Source: Marvania coccoides (taxonomy: Eukaryota; Chlorophyta; Trebouxiophyceae; Chlorellales; Chlorellaceae). Taken from it: a stretch of 64,000 bases of DNA. Numbering within the stretch: position 1 is the stretch's first letter; each line of letters starts with the position of its first letter. The notes under the pieces were generated by a model. That model did no database searches. It saw only the letters and a list, made by a program, of their open reading frames with translations, and had not been told where the DNA came from. The DNA lies in NCBI GenBank assembly GCA_963854735.1, contig OY978103.1, positions 310,001-374,000 of the forward strand. Reading direction: 5' to 3'. Positions 34,939 to 46,733 of the stretch are shown here, in pieces. Position numbers and translations under genes: made by a program.

Positions 34939-35906
34939 TCACTCAAAGTCGCTGTCTTCGTCCGACTCCGTCCGGTGCTGCCCGCCTTTGCGGATGTTGC
35001 TGACGTGCTGCTGCTCCCCCCCGCCTGCCGCCGCCGGCCTAGCCACCTCCTCCTCAAATATTGCTCCAGCTGCTGCCAACCTCTGCCCCAGCATCTCTGT
35101 GGTGAAATCCTCCGTGCCGCCCAGCTCGTCCAGCCCCACCACGTAGTCTGTGGTCTTTTCGTTCTTAATGATGGCCAGCGTGGGCAGCATCCACACCTTC
35201 AACCGCTCTGCACAAAAAAATAGCGTGAACAGTGCAGATTGTAGTATTACTTACTAAGGGGGTTTAGGCGCCTCGAAGGGGGATAGGATTAATAATGATC
35301 TAAGTAACGCCCAGGAACTGTTAAAAATGGGTTATTTCCGGCAGAGTGGTCAAGCTCTAAACACGACGCCAGCAACCATAGCATAAGAATTAAGCTAGTT
35401 ACACTTGCCTGTCAAAAAGGGCGACTTTTCTGCGTGCACCTTGACAAACTTGGTTTCCAGGTGGTTCTTGGCCAGCTGCATGAGGTGCTTGTCCATGGCC
35501 TGGCAGGGCACTGAGGAGCGATAAAAGTGGCACACCATGCGAGCGACGCCCTTCATTTCGGAAAAAAACTCCTTCTCCGTGATCTCCCGCAGCTCGCCGT
35601 GGCCCTTGGCCAGCCATTCCTGCTTCTTGGCTTGCAACCTGAGGAAGAGGGCGAACGGGGAAGGGAAGAGGAAGTGGTGTCAGCCAACTTCGGAATCTTG
35701 AAAGTTGAGACATGACCGCGAGTCTCTGGTGTTTGAATGCTGCTAACTCACTTCTTCATCTCGTGTACTCGCTTTTGCCGGATGCGCTCAAGGTCATCCT
35801 CCCCCAGGTTCTCCAGCTCGTGCAGCTTGGCGTCAATCTGATCTTCAACAGTCTTCGCTGCGTTCAGCAGGTGCTGCTCCAACACTCCCTGCATAGCCCC
35901 GTCCAT
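34939..35906 (-). CDS. TXNDC9: Thioredoxin-domain protein TXNDC9 / phosducin-like 3
   Basis: Three exons (35906-35752, 35638-35409, 35207-34939) encode 217 aa. The N-terminal helix is ENLGEDDLERIRQKRVHEMKK. The thioredoxin-like part has GELREITEKEFFSEMKG, MVCHFYRSSVPCQAMDKHL, TKFVKVHAEKSPFLTERL and LPTLAIIKN..TTDYVVGLDE. The active-site CxxC of thioredoxins is absent (SSVPC), as is normal for this family. The tail ends acidic, ESDEDSDFE, as in animal TXNDC9. The protein modulates the CCT chaperonin in actin and tubulin folding. The second intron again has a GC donor (ACAG|GCAAGT); only this joins LT to ERLKVWMLP in frame. Confidence 0.92.
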
Positions 35907-36171
35907 GTTGGGCTGCTCAGTTGCTCGGTCAGAGCGAAACTAGCGATGAATAAAAAGGAGGAGTATTTGAATTAAATATATGGTTGACGGTAAACTATAA
36001 GGGCTGCAGGTGCTCTAGAAATGAAAGAATCTATTTATAAGTGGCAGATTGTCAATAAATAGCGCTGCAGCTCAACCAACTTGTGCACTCGAGACTTTCC
36101 CCTCCTGCCACATTAGCTGGAGGCTATTTTTGTCGCGACAGCCGCTCTAATTCGCTTTAAAAATATATAAA

Positions 36172-39100
36172 ATGGAAGATCACTTTACGGTGGCTTTTTA
36201 CTGCACCGGGCACGGCCTGGGGCACGCCACCCGAAGCCTCGAAATCGTACTCCATCTCTATGAAGCTGGGCACACTGGTGAGCCTTTTGGGACCCAGCAC
36301 AACCCATGATCTAATTTCTAGCACCCACCCCACAGCACCAGATGCCTTGCATCCCTCTTTTCCTTCTTCTCATCTCCCCCCTGACATCCCTCCTTTCAAT
36401 TTTTCTGTCATGACATAGTCACGATCGTCACCGGTGCGCCTGCCTTCGTCTTCGATGGCGAGCTCCCCCCCGAGCGCGTCTCCCTGCGCCACGCCATTCT
36501 GGACACTGGCGCCAAGCAGAGCGACGCCTTCACCGTCGACCAGCTGGGCTCTCTGGAGGACTATGCAGCCACTGCTACGGGGCCCAGGCGGCAAGAAATC
36601 ATCGAGGAGGAGTGCGCGTGGCTGGCGGAGCTCGGCGCAGACATCGTTGTGTCTGATATTGTGCCGCTGGCCTGCGTGGCGGCAGCCAGAGCAGGCATAC
36701 CGTGCGTGGCGGTGTCAAACTTCTCGTGGGACTTTATCTACAGCGAGTACCTCACCGCAGCGGGTTCGGCATACAAGGACCTGGTGTGGCAGGTGCGTAA
36801 TGAAGCAGCTATCGCAAGCTCTTATTTTATATATTATTTTTAGTAACAGTTTTATTTGCTGCCGCCCCGCTATTTCCCCCCATATTTCCGCTTTGTTTTT
36901 CACTTTTTGAAATGTCGCATATTAACGCAGGTGGCGGACGACTACTCCCGCGCGGTCCGCCTGCTGCGCCTGCCCGGGCACGTACCTATGCCTGCCTTCC
37001 GTGAAGTCGTGGACGTGCCTTTGGTCGTGCGCCTCGCCAGGCGCAGCAGAGCACAGGTGAGGGAGTCTCTGGGGGTGCCCCTAGACGCCAAAGTGGCAGT
37101 GTTCATCTTCGGGGGGCACCCGCCTGGCAAGGATTGGCGGCTGGAGGAGAAGTGTCTGCCGCCGGGGTGGCTGTGCCTGGTGTGCAGCGGGGGGAAGCCT
37201 CCGCAGGCTGGAGGCGGCAAAATGCCGGACAACTTCATTCTGCTGGACAAAGATATCTACACGCCGGACGTGGTGCGTTTTAAAGATATTTAAAGATATT
37301 TTTATTTCAAGATATTTTTCTGCATTTGGGGGGGGGGGGAAACAGTTCGGAAAACAAACTCGTCAGAATATGCCTTGCCTGAAGTACTGAAATTTATATA
37401 AATATAAAAATGACCCTATTACCCCCTCTATTCCATTGCATCAATTCAACACAATGTTTGCGCCTGCAGATTGAGGCGTCTGACGTGGTGCTGGGCAAGA
37501 TCGGCTACGGCACCGCCTCCGAGGTGCTGGCACATCGCCGCCCCCTGGTTTTCCTCCGCCGCGATTTTTTCAACGAAGAGCCCTTCCTGCGCAAGCTTCT
37601 GGAGGCGAGCTCTTCAATTTCATGCAAAATCCATTCACTCTCACCCCCTCCACTTTTTCCTCCACCTTCTCGTCAGCTTCCAAACCCTCATTTCTCACCG
37701 TTTTTTCGGACTTTCCCCCTCTCTCAAAATGTGCAGCTAAGCGACTGCGCGGTGGAGATGAAGCGCCGCGACTTCTTAAACTGCAACTGGGCGCCGTACT
37801 TGGAGCGAGCAGCCGCCCAGCACCCAAATTATCCCTTCCCCCTCAACGGAGCCGAAGTGGTAGCCTCCGAAATCGCAAAAACAGCGCGAGAGTACCGCGC
37901 AACCGGCGGAAAGCTCCTGCTGTCCCCTTCCCCCGACAAATTCGCGGCCACCGGCCCAGGGGGCGCTGTTTTGACGCCCAGCCACCCGGGGCAAGACCGC
38001 CTCCGCGACACCATCGCTTGGGGCTACATGATGGGCCGCCACGCCAACCGCGAGCAGTCCGGGGGGCTGGTACCAGAGTGGTACGTGCGCAACGTCATTC
38101 CTGGGTCGAACGAAGGGCCTTCTGCGAGCGGAGACCTCCTTTCGCCCATCTCCGCTGGCGCTGCTGCGGTCTCCTCCATGTGGGAGGTGGTGGAGCCGCC
38201 CTCCGCGCCGCTGGAGGCGTTTGCAGACACGCAGAGATTCCTCTTCCTCCTGGGCTCGCTGGAGGAGCACTCCGCCGCTGCCATTGCGGCGGTTGTGGGG
38301 AGCGGGGAGGACCAGCACCGCCCTGCCCACTGGCAGGCCGCCTCTCCGCGCTCGGACCAGGGCCTGGTGCTGCCGGAGCTGCGCGCTGCTGCGGGGCTGT
38401 TCCTGAGCGACGTGCCGGTGGTGGTGACGCGCGCGCCAGGGCGGCTTGACGTAATGGGCGGTATCGCTGACTACTCAGGTTCGCTTGTACTGCAAATGCC
38501 CATCGCGGAGGCTGCCCACGTGGCCGTGCAGCTGCAGACCCCGCGGCGGCAGCGGCTGTGGCGCCACATGCACGCCCGCCACGCCGCTGCGGCCGCTGCA
38601 GAAGATTTTACGGCCCCTGAGGGCAAAGCCGAGAACCTGCTGCCCCCGGCCTCCCTGCGCATCGTGTCCCTGGGAGCGGACACCACCAATCGCGGCCCCG
38701 CGTTTGACCTTGACCTTTCGGAACTTTTGACCCCGGAAGGCGAGCCAGTCCAATATAGTACCGCGCGTGAGATGTTTCGCCGGGACCCCGCGCTGTCGTG
38801 GGCCGCTTACGTGGCTGGAGGGCTGGTGGTGCTGATGCGGGAGAAGGGGGTGCGGCCTGAGCAGGGCATCGCCGTGCTGGTGGCCAGTGAGGTGCCTGAG
38901 GGCAAAGGAGTGAGCTCGTCGGCGGCGGTGGAGGTGGCGGCCATGAACGCCCTCGCTGCGGCACATGGGGTGGTCCTAGAGGGGAGGGAGCTAGCCATGC
39001 TGTGCCAAAAGGTGGAGAACCTGATCGTGGGTGGGTTAAATCACGTGCAGTCGTTTAGAAATCGCATATTTTGGCTTGTTTTTGGTCATTTCTAAGCCTC

Positions 39101-40257
39101 CGCTTACTTTCTCCTCGTTTTCCAAAAAAAAAAATCTCGATTGTAGGTGCGCCATGCGGGGTGATGGACCAAATGGCTTCCGCCCTGGGCGAGGCTGGCT
39201 CGCTGCTAGCGCTGCGCTGCCAGCCAGCCGAGGTCGAGTCTCCGGTAGGCATCCCTCCTCACGCTCGCTTCTGGGGGGTGGATTCGGGCATCCGCCACTC
39301 GGTGGGAGGGTCAGACTACGGCGCGGTGCGCGTGGGAGCCTTCATGGGCCTCAAAATTATGAGCTCGGTGGCAGATGCGCGTAAGCGGCAGGCAGCCGCT
39401 GCTGGAGAGGGTTCGAAGGAACAGGAAGGAGGAGAGGCCGCGGGCGACAAAGAGCCTGCTCTCGTCGGTAAGCCCTCTCCTTTTCTTCTTCTAAACTAAA
39501 TAACTGCAATATTTTATTCCTCCCTTCTCCAGCTTAATTATTTATTTTTTTGATTTCTTTACGCTACCATTTGTACCAAATATCCATGTTTCTCCCCCAC
39601 AAACGCCATCAAAATTACTTCTCACTCGCCTCTTCTTCTTCCCCATTTCTTTTCGTTATTACAGGCAACGGCTACCTGGCCAACCTGCCCCCCAGCGCCT
39701 TTGCCCGCAGCTATGAGCGCCACCTCCCAGAGACCCTCTCCGGCGCAGACTTCCTGCGCGATTACGGCCCGCACTGGGACTCCGCCGTCACCTCCGTCGA
39801 CCCCGCCAAGACCTACGCCGTGCGGCAGCCCACCGCCCACCCCATTTTTGAAAATTTCAGGGTGGCGGCGTTCCGCCAGGCGCTGGCAGCTCAAGACACC
39901 CCCCTGGCGCAGCAGCTGGAGGTGCTGGGGGAGCTGATGGCGCAGAGCCACGTGTCGTACAGCGCCTGCGGGCTGGGCAGTGACGGCACGGACCGCCTGG
40001 TGGCGCTTGTGGAAGAAGAAAAAGTGGCAGCGGTGGAAAGGGGGGAAGAGCCGTCGCTGTACGGCGCGAAGATTACAGGCGGAGGGTGCGGAGGCACGGT
40101 GTGCGTGCTAGGGACCGCTGATGAGAGCGGCGCTGCTGCTCTGAAGAGGGTGATTGAGAAATATGAGGCGGAGACGGGACACGCTCCTCAGGTGTTCGAG
40201 GGCACTAGCCAGGGGGCGGTGAGGTTTGGCACGGTGCGCGTGGTGCGCAAGCAGTAG
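36172..40257 (+). CDS. ARA1: L-arabinokinase (glycosyltransferase-like plus GHMP kinase)
   Basis: Seven exons (36172-36277, 36419-36792, 36931-37272, 37470-37604, 37737-39030, 39147-39467, 39665-40257) encode 1054 aa, close to plant ARA1 (~1040). Residues 1 to about 350 are the GT-like N-terminal part ([53 protein letters not shown]). The C-terminal part is a GHMP kinase: [52 protein letters not shown] and [17 protein letters not shown]. The enzyme phosphorylates L-arabinose to L-arabinose-1-phosphate (EC 2.7.1.46) in the cytosol for cell-wall sugar salvage; a galactokinase activity cannot be excluded. Intron 4 (37605-37736) is GC-AG, 132 nt with no in-frame stop, so retention would insert 44 residues. 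Confidence 0.92.
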
Positions 40258-41220
40258 CTAGCAGTGTAGTGTGTGGAGAGTGGATTTTTTACTCTGTAGG
40301 AGTAGAGTAGATGAAGTGCGTAATGTTTTTTTTAATGTGTAAACAGGAAATGGATTTGAACGAATGCATCTTTTGGAAACTATCCACAGTCAAACTTGTA
40401 ATGAATTTGAAATTGATGCGATGAAATATTCTTCTGCTACATCATGAAGCTTCTCATGCATATTCGCCTTTGGAAGCTCTCTGCTAACTAACTGCCAATG
40501 GCGCTGCACCCCCCCCCCCCCCCCCCCGTCCTTGCATCACACTCATCATTTTCCATTAATCACTCGTGCCAATCAAGCACGCGCAACTGCTTTCTATACA
40601 GTCTCAGTGATTGAATGCATGTTGCTGGAAAGCTGCCTGAGGTCCCAGATGCTTCGGCATCTCGAAGGGCAGTTTTTCACATTCTCAAAGCAGCCCACAC
40701 ACGTAATTTCTAGTTTTCTTGAAAGTCAACTCGCAGGTCTCTTAGGTATAGGCACCCTGTGGAGAATGAAGCAGCGTGCGTGCTGCGCCACGTAGCCACC
40801 TAACGACAGCGGTGGCGGTTGGAGGCAAGTTGATGTAGTGTCGCGATCTGATAGGCGCTAGCTCTTCACAACTCCGTCATTCACCACGTATAAATGTGTA
40901 ATTATGCGCCGGAGAAGATGAAAAGTGACAGCCAAAGCAAGAAATCTCGATTGAAAAAAATAATAAAAAATTATCGACATCAAAAGCAATTTAGGCTTCG
41001 ATGACGCTCTCATCACACGCTCCTCGTCTCTGTGTCTGCAGCTCCGTTGGTTTAGAAACTCTACTACATCTCAAGCACGCGCCAGAGATGCCTTGCCCGG
41101 GGTCATTGTAGGTTTTCAGGCGTACGAGGGCAACGGCTCTCTTGAAACTGCTATAATTTAATTATACATTTTCCACATTTCATTTGACATCCGTGTCTCA
41201 CTCTCCTGGCACGCATCGCA
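40258..41220. other. Intergenic, upstream of RBCS1
   Basis: About 960 bp with a 19-bp poly-C run at 40509-40527 and no coding signal. The last ~80 bp (TATAATTTAATTATAC at about 41149) could contain the RBCS1 core promoter. No other site was recognised. Confidence 0.45.
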
Positions 41221-42060
41221 ATGGCTGCCACCATCTCCTGCTCCATCGTCAAGCCCACCGTTGTGGCTGCCCGTGCCCCCGTGGCGTTCAAGCCCGCCAA
41301 GTCTGGCAAGGCTGCCTCTGTGGCCCATGTTACCCGCCCCGCCTCCTTCCAGGTGTGGCAGCCCACCGACAACAAGGTAAGCAGCTCACCCATTGTGATC
41401 TGATATGTTGGAGGACATTTGAGAACTTGCTCAAGCGCACATTCAGCCTCTTCACTGCGCCGATCGTTGTTTCCCACGATGCACTAGCAATTTGCATAGC
41501 ACATTGGGTGGTTCAAGCTTGAATTTTGTCTAAACGAAAATTCACCAACATCGCATCTTTTCCCGCAGTTCTTCGAGACCTTCTCCTTCCTGCCCCCTCT
41601 CTCCGACTCCGAGATCGCCAAGCAGGTGGACTACATGGTCCGCAACGCCTGGACCCCCTGCCTGGAGTTCTCCAACCCTGAGTGCGCCTACATCTCCAAC
41701 GAGAACACCGTGCGCATGGGCAACTGCACTGCCAACTACTTCGACAACCGCTACTGGTCCATGTGGAAGCTGCCCATGTTCGGCTGCTCCGACGGCTCCC
41801 AGGTGCTGAAGGAGGTGGCCGCCTGCACCAAGGCCTTCCCCAACGCCTACGTCCGCCTGGTGGCCTTCGACGCCTCCCGCCAGGTGCAGGTCGCCGGATT
41901 CCTGGTGCACCGCCCCGGTAAGAGCCCATTCTGATATTTCTGAATTTTTTTCTTCTATTTCTTTGAAAATATATATTTCTGATCGCCCCCCTTATTTTTC
42001 CTCCTCGTTGCAGCCTCCGCCAAGGAGTGGCGCGCGCCCAGCGAGCGCTCAGTCGCTTAA
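41221..42060 (+). CDS. RBCS1: RuBisCO small subunit, copy 1
   Basis: Three exons (41221-41376, 41569-41917, 42014-42060) encode 183 aa. The transit peptide is [20 protein letters not shown].., with mature protein beginning near [10 protein letters not shown]. The body has [44 protein letters not shown] and [15 protein letters not shown], all RBCS signatures. It assembles with eight large subunits in the chloroplast pyrenoid/stroma for CO2 fixation. Intron 2 (41918-42013) splits the codon after HRP and is shared, almost base for base, only with copy 4. Exon 2 is identical by eye to that of copies 2, 3 and 4. Confidence 0.97.
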
Positions 42061-42353
42061 AATTTCAAATCCAAGCTTCTGGTTTTTTTTCTGGAAATAC
42101 GTACTCTACGTGTTACGTACCCCCTTTCTTTTTTTCTTCCGCCGGTTAAATCAGTGCGCTGCTAGTCTGAACTCAGAGTACGGCGCTTGGTGTGCCGCAG
42201 GGGTGTAAATTTGACGGTGCTGCCTCACTTTATGTATCACGTGTATGAAGTGATGGAATGTTTGAGAACACATTGTTCTGTGTAACTGCAACCTACAATT
42301 TGAACTCACATCGAGAGACAGTAACAGCCAGGAGCATCAGAAGCAGTTGAAAT

Positions 42354-43000
42354 TTGTTTGGAACGGAAAAGCGCCACTGCACGAGAGCCACCTTTTCACG
42401 ACTCTGCATCGCTGCGTTGGATGCAGTGAACGATGTGGGCACTCTGCCTCCAGCATCGCTGCGCCACTTTGAGGAGAAGCACAAGGCTGCTGCTATGGTC
42501 AACGCAGCCACGCTGACGCTGTGCGGCCTGCTGCTGCGCCTGCAACCGATCTTAGAACCGGCGCTGGCGGGGAGCGACGCAGGCGGGCTGAGCGCGTTAA
42601 CTGAGGCTGCGCAGCGTGGGGACATATATGGATGCTTTCCTCAGCGCTGTGAAGCCGATTGCAGTGATCCCTGGCATGAAATCGCTCGTGGAAGTGGCGA
42701 CCACAGCGGGAATCATCAACGATTTAAAAGAAGCGAGAGCCAGAGAGCGGCTGCTGGCAGCTCTGCCGTGCTCGTGCCTGGGGTGTACAACGCTGAGAGG
42801 GTTTCCGTTGAAGGGGCGGGTGGCGAGCAAGCGGTGTGGAGCCTGGAAGGCGGCGAAATATGACGGGATAAAATGTCAGGAAGCTGGACTGGCCGCGGCA
42901 CATGAAGGCGTGCAAGGCGATGGGGGAGTGCCCTTGGGAGACCGTGCGGCGGCAGGATGTGTCTGGACATTTACAAGGCATGAAAGCGACGTTGAAATGA
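42354..43000 (+). pseudogene. Decayed MYND zinc-finger gene
   Basis: Two overlapping + frames read like one broken protein. The first (42354 to about 42610) gives RHFEEKHKAAAMVNAATLTL and then LRLQPILEPALAG. The second (42616 on) gives MDAFLSAVKPIAVIPGMKSL and CSCLGC. A MYND-type finger then follows with lesions: RCGAWKAAKY has Trp where Cys is expected, KCQEA follows, and the last part, DWPRHMKACKAM, lies in another frame. At least two frame breaks and a lost ligand point to a pseudogene. No intact start or splice set was found. Confidence 0.6.
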
Positions 43001-43299
43001 AGATTAGGCAGCATTCGTTTTGTTTCTTTAATGTGTAATTATGCAATATTTTTTTAGTACTTCAGCGCCGAGGATGAAGAAGGAGTCCTTGCGGCCGGCC
43101 GATTTTATGCAAGCGCAGCTGTTGCAATTTGACCACCGTGCTGCCTGTGCTCCGCTTCTCAAAAACCCTTGATTCAAAGCCCGCTTTATTCCGGAACCCG
43201 ACTTTTATTTTTGTTAATTTCGCACTCTTGAGTGGGAGCGGGGTGAGATCGCTCCACCCCACCCTGCGCAACTTAGTAAATTCATTCCGGAAAAATAAT

Positions 43300-45133
43300 A
43301 TGGGTTCGATTGAACAACAGGTTGCGGAACTTTTGGAGCCCCCATCGCCAGAGACAGTCGCGCACTTTTTTGCCGAGGCAAGTCGATTATTTCTGTACCC
43401 ACCCACGTTTGATTTGCCTCGTCATTTGTCTTCACTCCTCCCACTGCCCTCGCTTGCCCTGCCACCACACTTTTTAATCTCTTCTCCCCTGGTTTTCTGC
43501 GCCGCAGTTCACGCAAGTGCTCAAGGTGGAGGTCCGCCCTGACGCTGGAGACTGCAAAGGCAAGGGTCTGTTCGCCACAGAGCCCATTTCCGAGGGCGGA
43601 ATTTTATTCATCGAGCCTCCGTTGCTGGCCACCCAAAACACGGGGAACGCGCTGGTGTGCTCCCAATGCTTCCGCCTGGTGGGCGGCATCGAAGAGCAGC
43701 TCAAACACGCAGTGCAAACCGAGCTGGCCGCTTGTTGTAATGGGGAAATTTCATTCCCCACACGTCACGGTGATCTTTCTTCCTCAGAGCCATTGCCCTT
43801 TTCCAACCTCTTTGCGGCGCCCCCAGCCTACCCTTGCCCCAACGACTGCAAGGAGACTGTCTTCTGCAGCCCGGAATGCCGAGACGCGGCGTGGGAGGGG
43901 CACCACTCGCTGCTCTGCAGCCGGCAGAGCAGCAGCAGCTGCAGCGATGGTTGTTTTCCGCAGCAAGCGTTAAAACAATTCTACAGGCACGCGCAGGAAA
44001 CCGAGGGCGCGTTTCGGCTGGCGGGGCAGGCCATGGCGATGGTGCTGCTGGCTGCGAAGAGGGAGGTGGAGGCGGCGGGCGGTAGCTTGGAGACAGCTTC
44101 AGAAGGAGAGCGGTGGGAGGCGCTGCAGAAAGCATGGCTACCGTTCAAGATGGCGGAAAAGACGGCCTGGTGGAATATTGCGTCCCTGAGGATGACAGCC
44201 GCTCCTGGAATCCCGGAAGATCGCCAAAGTGAGATATTTCTAGAAATCTTTTCTGTCGGCGTTGAAATAAAAAAAAATGCTTTGTGTAGTAGCTATTGCG
44301 TACATCACTAATGATAGCTAACATTTTTTTTGCACTTCGTTTCCTCTCGCAGTGTGGAAGAATATGGCGAGCGATTCTCTGGAGTTGTTAACTGCAGGGC
44401 TGGAGCGCCGGGCGCCTGCTTTGTGCGCTGCCTTCCCCGCTGCGCTGCATTTGGAGGTGTGGGGTGCTCTGGTCGGCCTGGTGGAGCTCAACTCCTTGTG
44501 CCCTTTTGAGCTGAACAAGGTGCCGCAGTGGGCGCACTTGGTGTGCAATCAGGTACACCACGGCAAAATATCTTACGACGAGGCGATGAAAATTGAGAGG
44601 GAGTGGGGGCTCGAATGCTTTGGCGGGCTGGAGAGCATTGAAGACGACGGCACTTGGGTGGCGCTGGGGGACTCTTTCCACCCGCTGCAGGCGTGCATCA
44701 ACCACAGCTGCATTCCCAACGTTGAATTAATATCGCAAGGCAAAGCATCCCGCGGCAAAGGTAAACTCGTCGAAAAACAATAGGAGAAACAAATATATAT
44801 TTCATTTACACATGCATAATTATCTTGCGCGCTCTAATTTTGTGGCTTCTAATCTTTTCCCGCTCTTCTTTTTCTTCGTGTTTTTCCCCCCCTCCTGCAG
44901 CGGTTGTGATGGCTTTGAGGGACATTGAGGTCGGAGAGGAGATCACGAGGTGCTACGTGGACGTGTGGGACTCTCTGGAAAACAGGACCGAAGACCTGAG
45001 GGAGGCTGGCTTCACGTGTAACTGCCAGAGGTGCCAGCTGGAGCGGCTGGCAGAAGCTACGGCAGGGCTGAGGTTGTCGAAAAAGAAAAAGAAAAAGGGC
45101 AGCAAGAAGAGTAGCAGGCAGCCGATTAGTTAG
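43300..45133 (+). CDS. SET-domain methyltransferase with MYND-like finger (ATXR2-like)
   Basis: Four exons (43300-43377, 43508-44228, 44353-44760, 44901-45133) encode 479 aa. The split SET domain starts KGKGLFATEPISEGGILFIE. A Cys-rich insert follows, CPNDCKETVFCSPECRDAAW then HHSLLC, of MYND type. The catalytic SET core contains LQACINHSCIPNVE (NHSC motif) and ALRDIEVGEEITRCYVD. The post-SET region is FTCNCQRCQLERL. The C-terminus is a lysine run (SKKKKKKGSKKSS). The arrangement matches SMYD/ATXR2-type protein lysine methyltransferases; histone H3K36 is the reported plant ATXR2 substrate but cannot be assigned here. Intron 1 uses a GC donor (GAG|GCAAGT). The decayed MYND gene immediately upstream may be a related relic. 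Confidence 0.85.
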
Positions 45134-45255
45134 TTGATAGCGATATGTAGACTATGTATATATAATATTATCATTATTTTCCCCTTTGACATTGGATTTG
45201 AAAATAAAAATGCGAACACGTACGAATTTTCTTTTGTATTATTTTTTACTCCATA

Positions 45256-45766
45256 TCAAATTTTCGGGAGGCAGTTTTTTAAAGAGTACATCATACAAAA
45301 ATGCACCTTCATGACGCGCGCCATGGTGGCCACGTCGGTGACAGTTAGCTGCGAGCCTGCCTGCGCCAGCTTGGCGTCTGTGAAAAAGGGCAGCTCTAAG
45401 ACCGCCTCCGCCCTTTCCAGCAACTTGAAGCAGGGTCTGGGAATTTACGACTTGAAGCAGGTATGGTAGGGATCAAGAGAGGACATCTCCACGCCATAGC
45501 ACTTGAAGCAGCACCAGCACAGCGCGGCGACAACGGCAGCAAAAAGCTCTCCGAGCGCAAGAGAAGGCTCAACGAAGGACAAAGTCGCGACGATCTTACG
45601 CCAAGCGCCTTCTGAGGTGCCGTTCGCGATGGCCATGTACTTGCGCTCCGTAAGAAGAGCGAATATGGTGTTGTTTTTTATGAACCAATAGTTAAAATCG
45701 AAGACAGCGAAGAGGGCTTTGAAAAGGAAATTGAGGAGCTCCAGGGCCCTGATGAGTCCATTGGTC
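45256..45766 (-). pseudogene. Fragment of an unrecognised membrane protein gene
   Basis: On the minus strand from 45766 there is a long protein-like frame: NGLIRALELLNFLFKALFAV, FDFNYWFIKNNTIFALLTER, KYMAIANGTSEGAWRKIVAT, SLALGELFAAVVAALCW. It meets a TAA at 45447-45445 between two copies of CTTGAAGCAGG spaced 27 bp apart. The same frame then continues as LLERAEAVLELPFFTDAKLA, QLTVTDVATMARVMK. A 69-nt GT-AG intron (GTGGAG..TTCAAG) could remove the stop in phase, so it may be a real exon pair. Its left neighbour is an (AT)n tract and I found no 5' exons. The family is unknown; two hydrophobic stretches suggest a membrane protein. Confidence 0.45.
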
Positions 45767-46733
45767 CTTTATATATATATATATATATATACGTGGTGCC
45801 TAGGCATGCCTTTGACTTCTTTTCAATGTTTTGGTCGTTGGGTTTTATACAATAAGGGGCAATAGGGGGGTAGAGCAGCACCAAGAGATGTAAGAAAACG
45901 CAGCATGAAGAGATTGTTACCCCTGGTAACTTGATTTAACTGACGCCCCTCTGCCAAGTGCTTCCTCCCTCCTGCTTCATTTCACTTCTTAGTTTGTGTC
46001 CCATTACGAACCATTACAAACAAGCTACAGCACAGTAGTAGAGAAACAAAAAAGGGCTAGGAAGGGGGGCCTGCGAGCATGCGCTCATTGACGATAGACT
46101 CCAAATACAAAAAGGCCGGGACGCAAAAAACGAATTCATTCATTGACGCCGAAGCCTTGAGAAATTCCACGCGTGCGATATGGAATCACATTTAATAAAA
46201 TACAATCCAAGTTTCAAGGCCGGTAGGACAATCGAGAAAAGACGAGAGAAGATAATTTTAGGGTTTAAATTTTCAAAACTCCGCATGAAAAAATATCTTG
46301 GATGGGGGAAATGATACATTCATTTATTATATGCATGTATATGTGAAGTGAAATTGAGCTAACAGTGCGACTAGTGCCGTGCCTGGCCCGCTCGGATTTA
46401 GAACACCTGCTGCTCCCACGCCCTCCGTGTGAGGGCGAGTCGGTATGGGGATGAAGGAAGAAGGGGCTCTGTGTTGCCTGTGTGATGATATCCACCATCA
46501 ACAAGGGTGCAGCAGGCCCCCATTTGCCTAAAACACAATTTTTGTTGCCCCTGGCATATGCATGTAGTTCGAAAATAAAGAACGCAATGGGAAAAAGCAC
46601 CGTTTCAGAGAATATGAAATCTGAATTACCAAATGAATAAAAACGTCGCAAATATCAAAGAGAGAGAACTCCACTGAGAATCACTTGCGACAATGGTGAT
46701 GATTCTCAATGGAGGGGGCTTCAGCCGCTTATT
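45767..46733. other. Intergenic, 3' side of RBCS2
   Basis: It begins with an (AT)n microsatellite (about 45770-45790). It has no convincing coding frame and carries one arm of the inverted repeat described at 46372-46442. Confidence 0.45.
46372..46442 (+). repeat. Inverted repeat arm A, downstream of RBCS2
   Basis: About 70 bp around CGTGCCTGGCCCGCTCGG..CACCTGCTGCT..CACGCCCTCCGTGTGAGG is found, with few differences, as its reverse complement at about 51656-51730 downstream of RBCS4. Relative to the RBCS genes the two lie in the same orientation, ~300 bp after each stop codon. Confidence 0.85.

Noticed and set aside
46265..46651. Minus-strand frame downstream of RBCS2
   Set aside because: It overlaps the inverted-repeat arm and AT-rich spacer, has no known motif and no splice partners.
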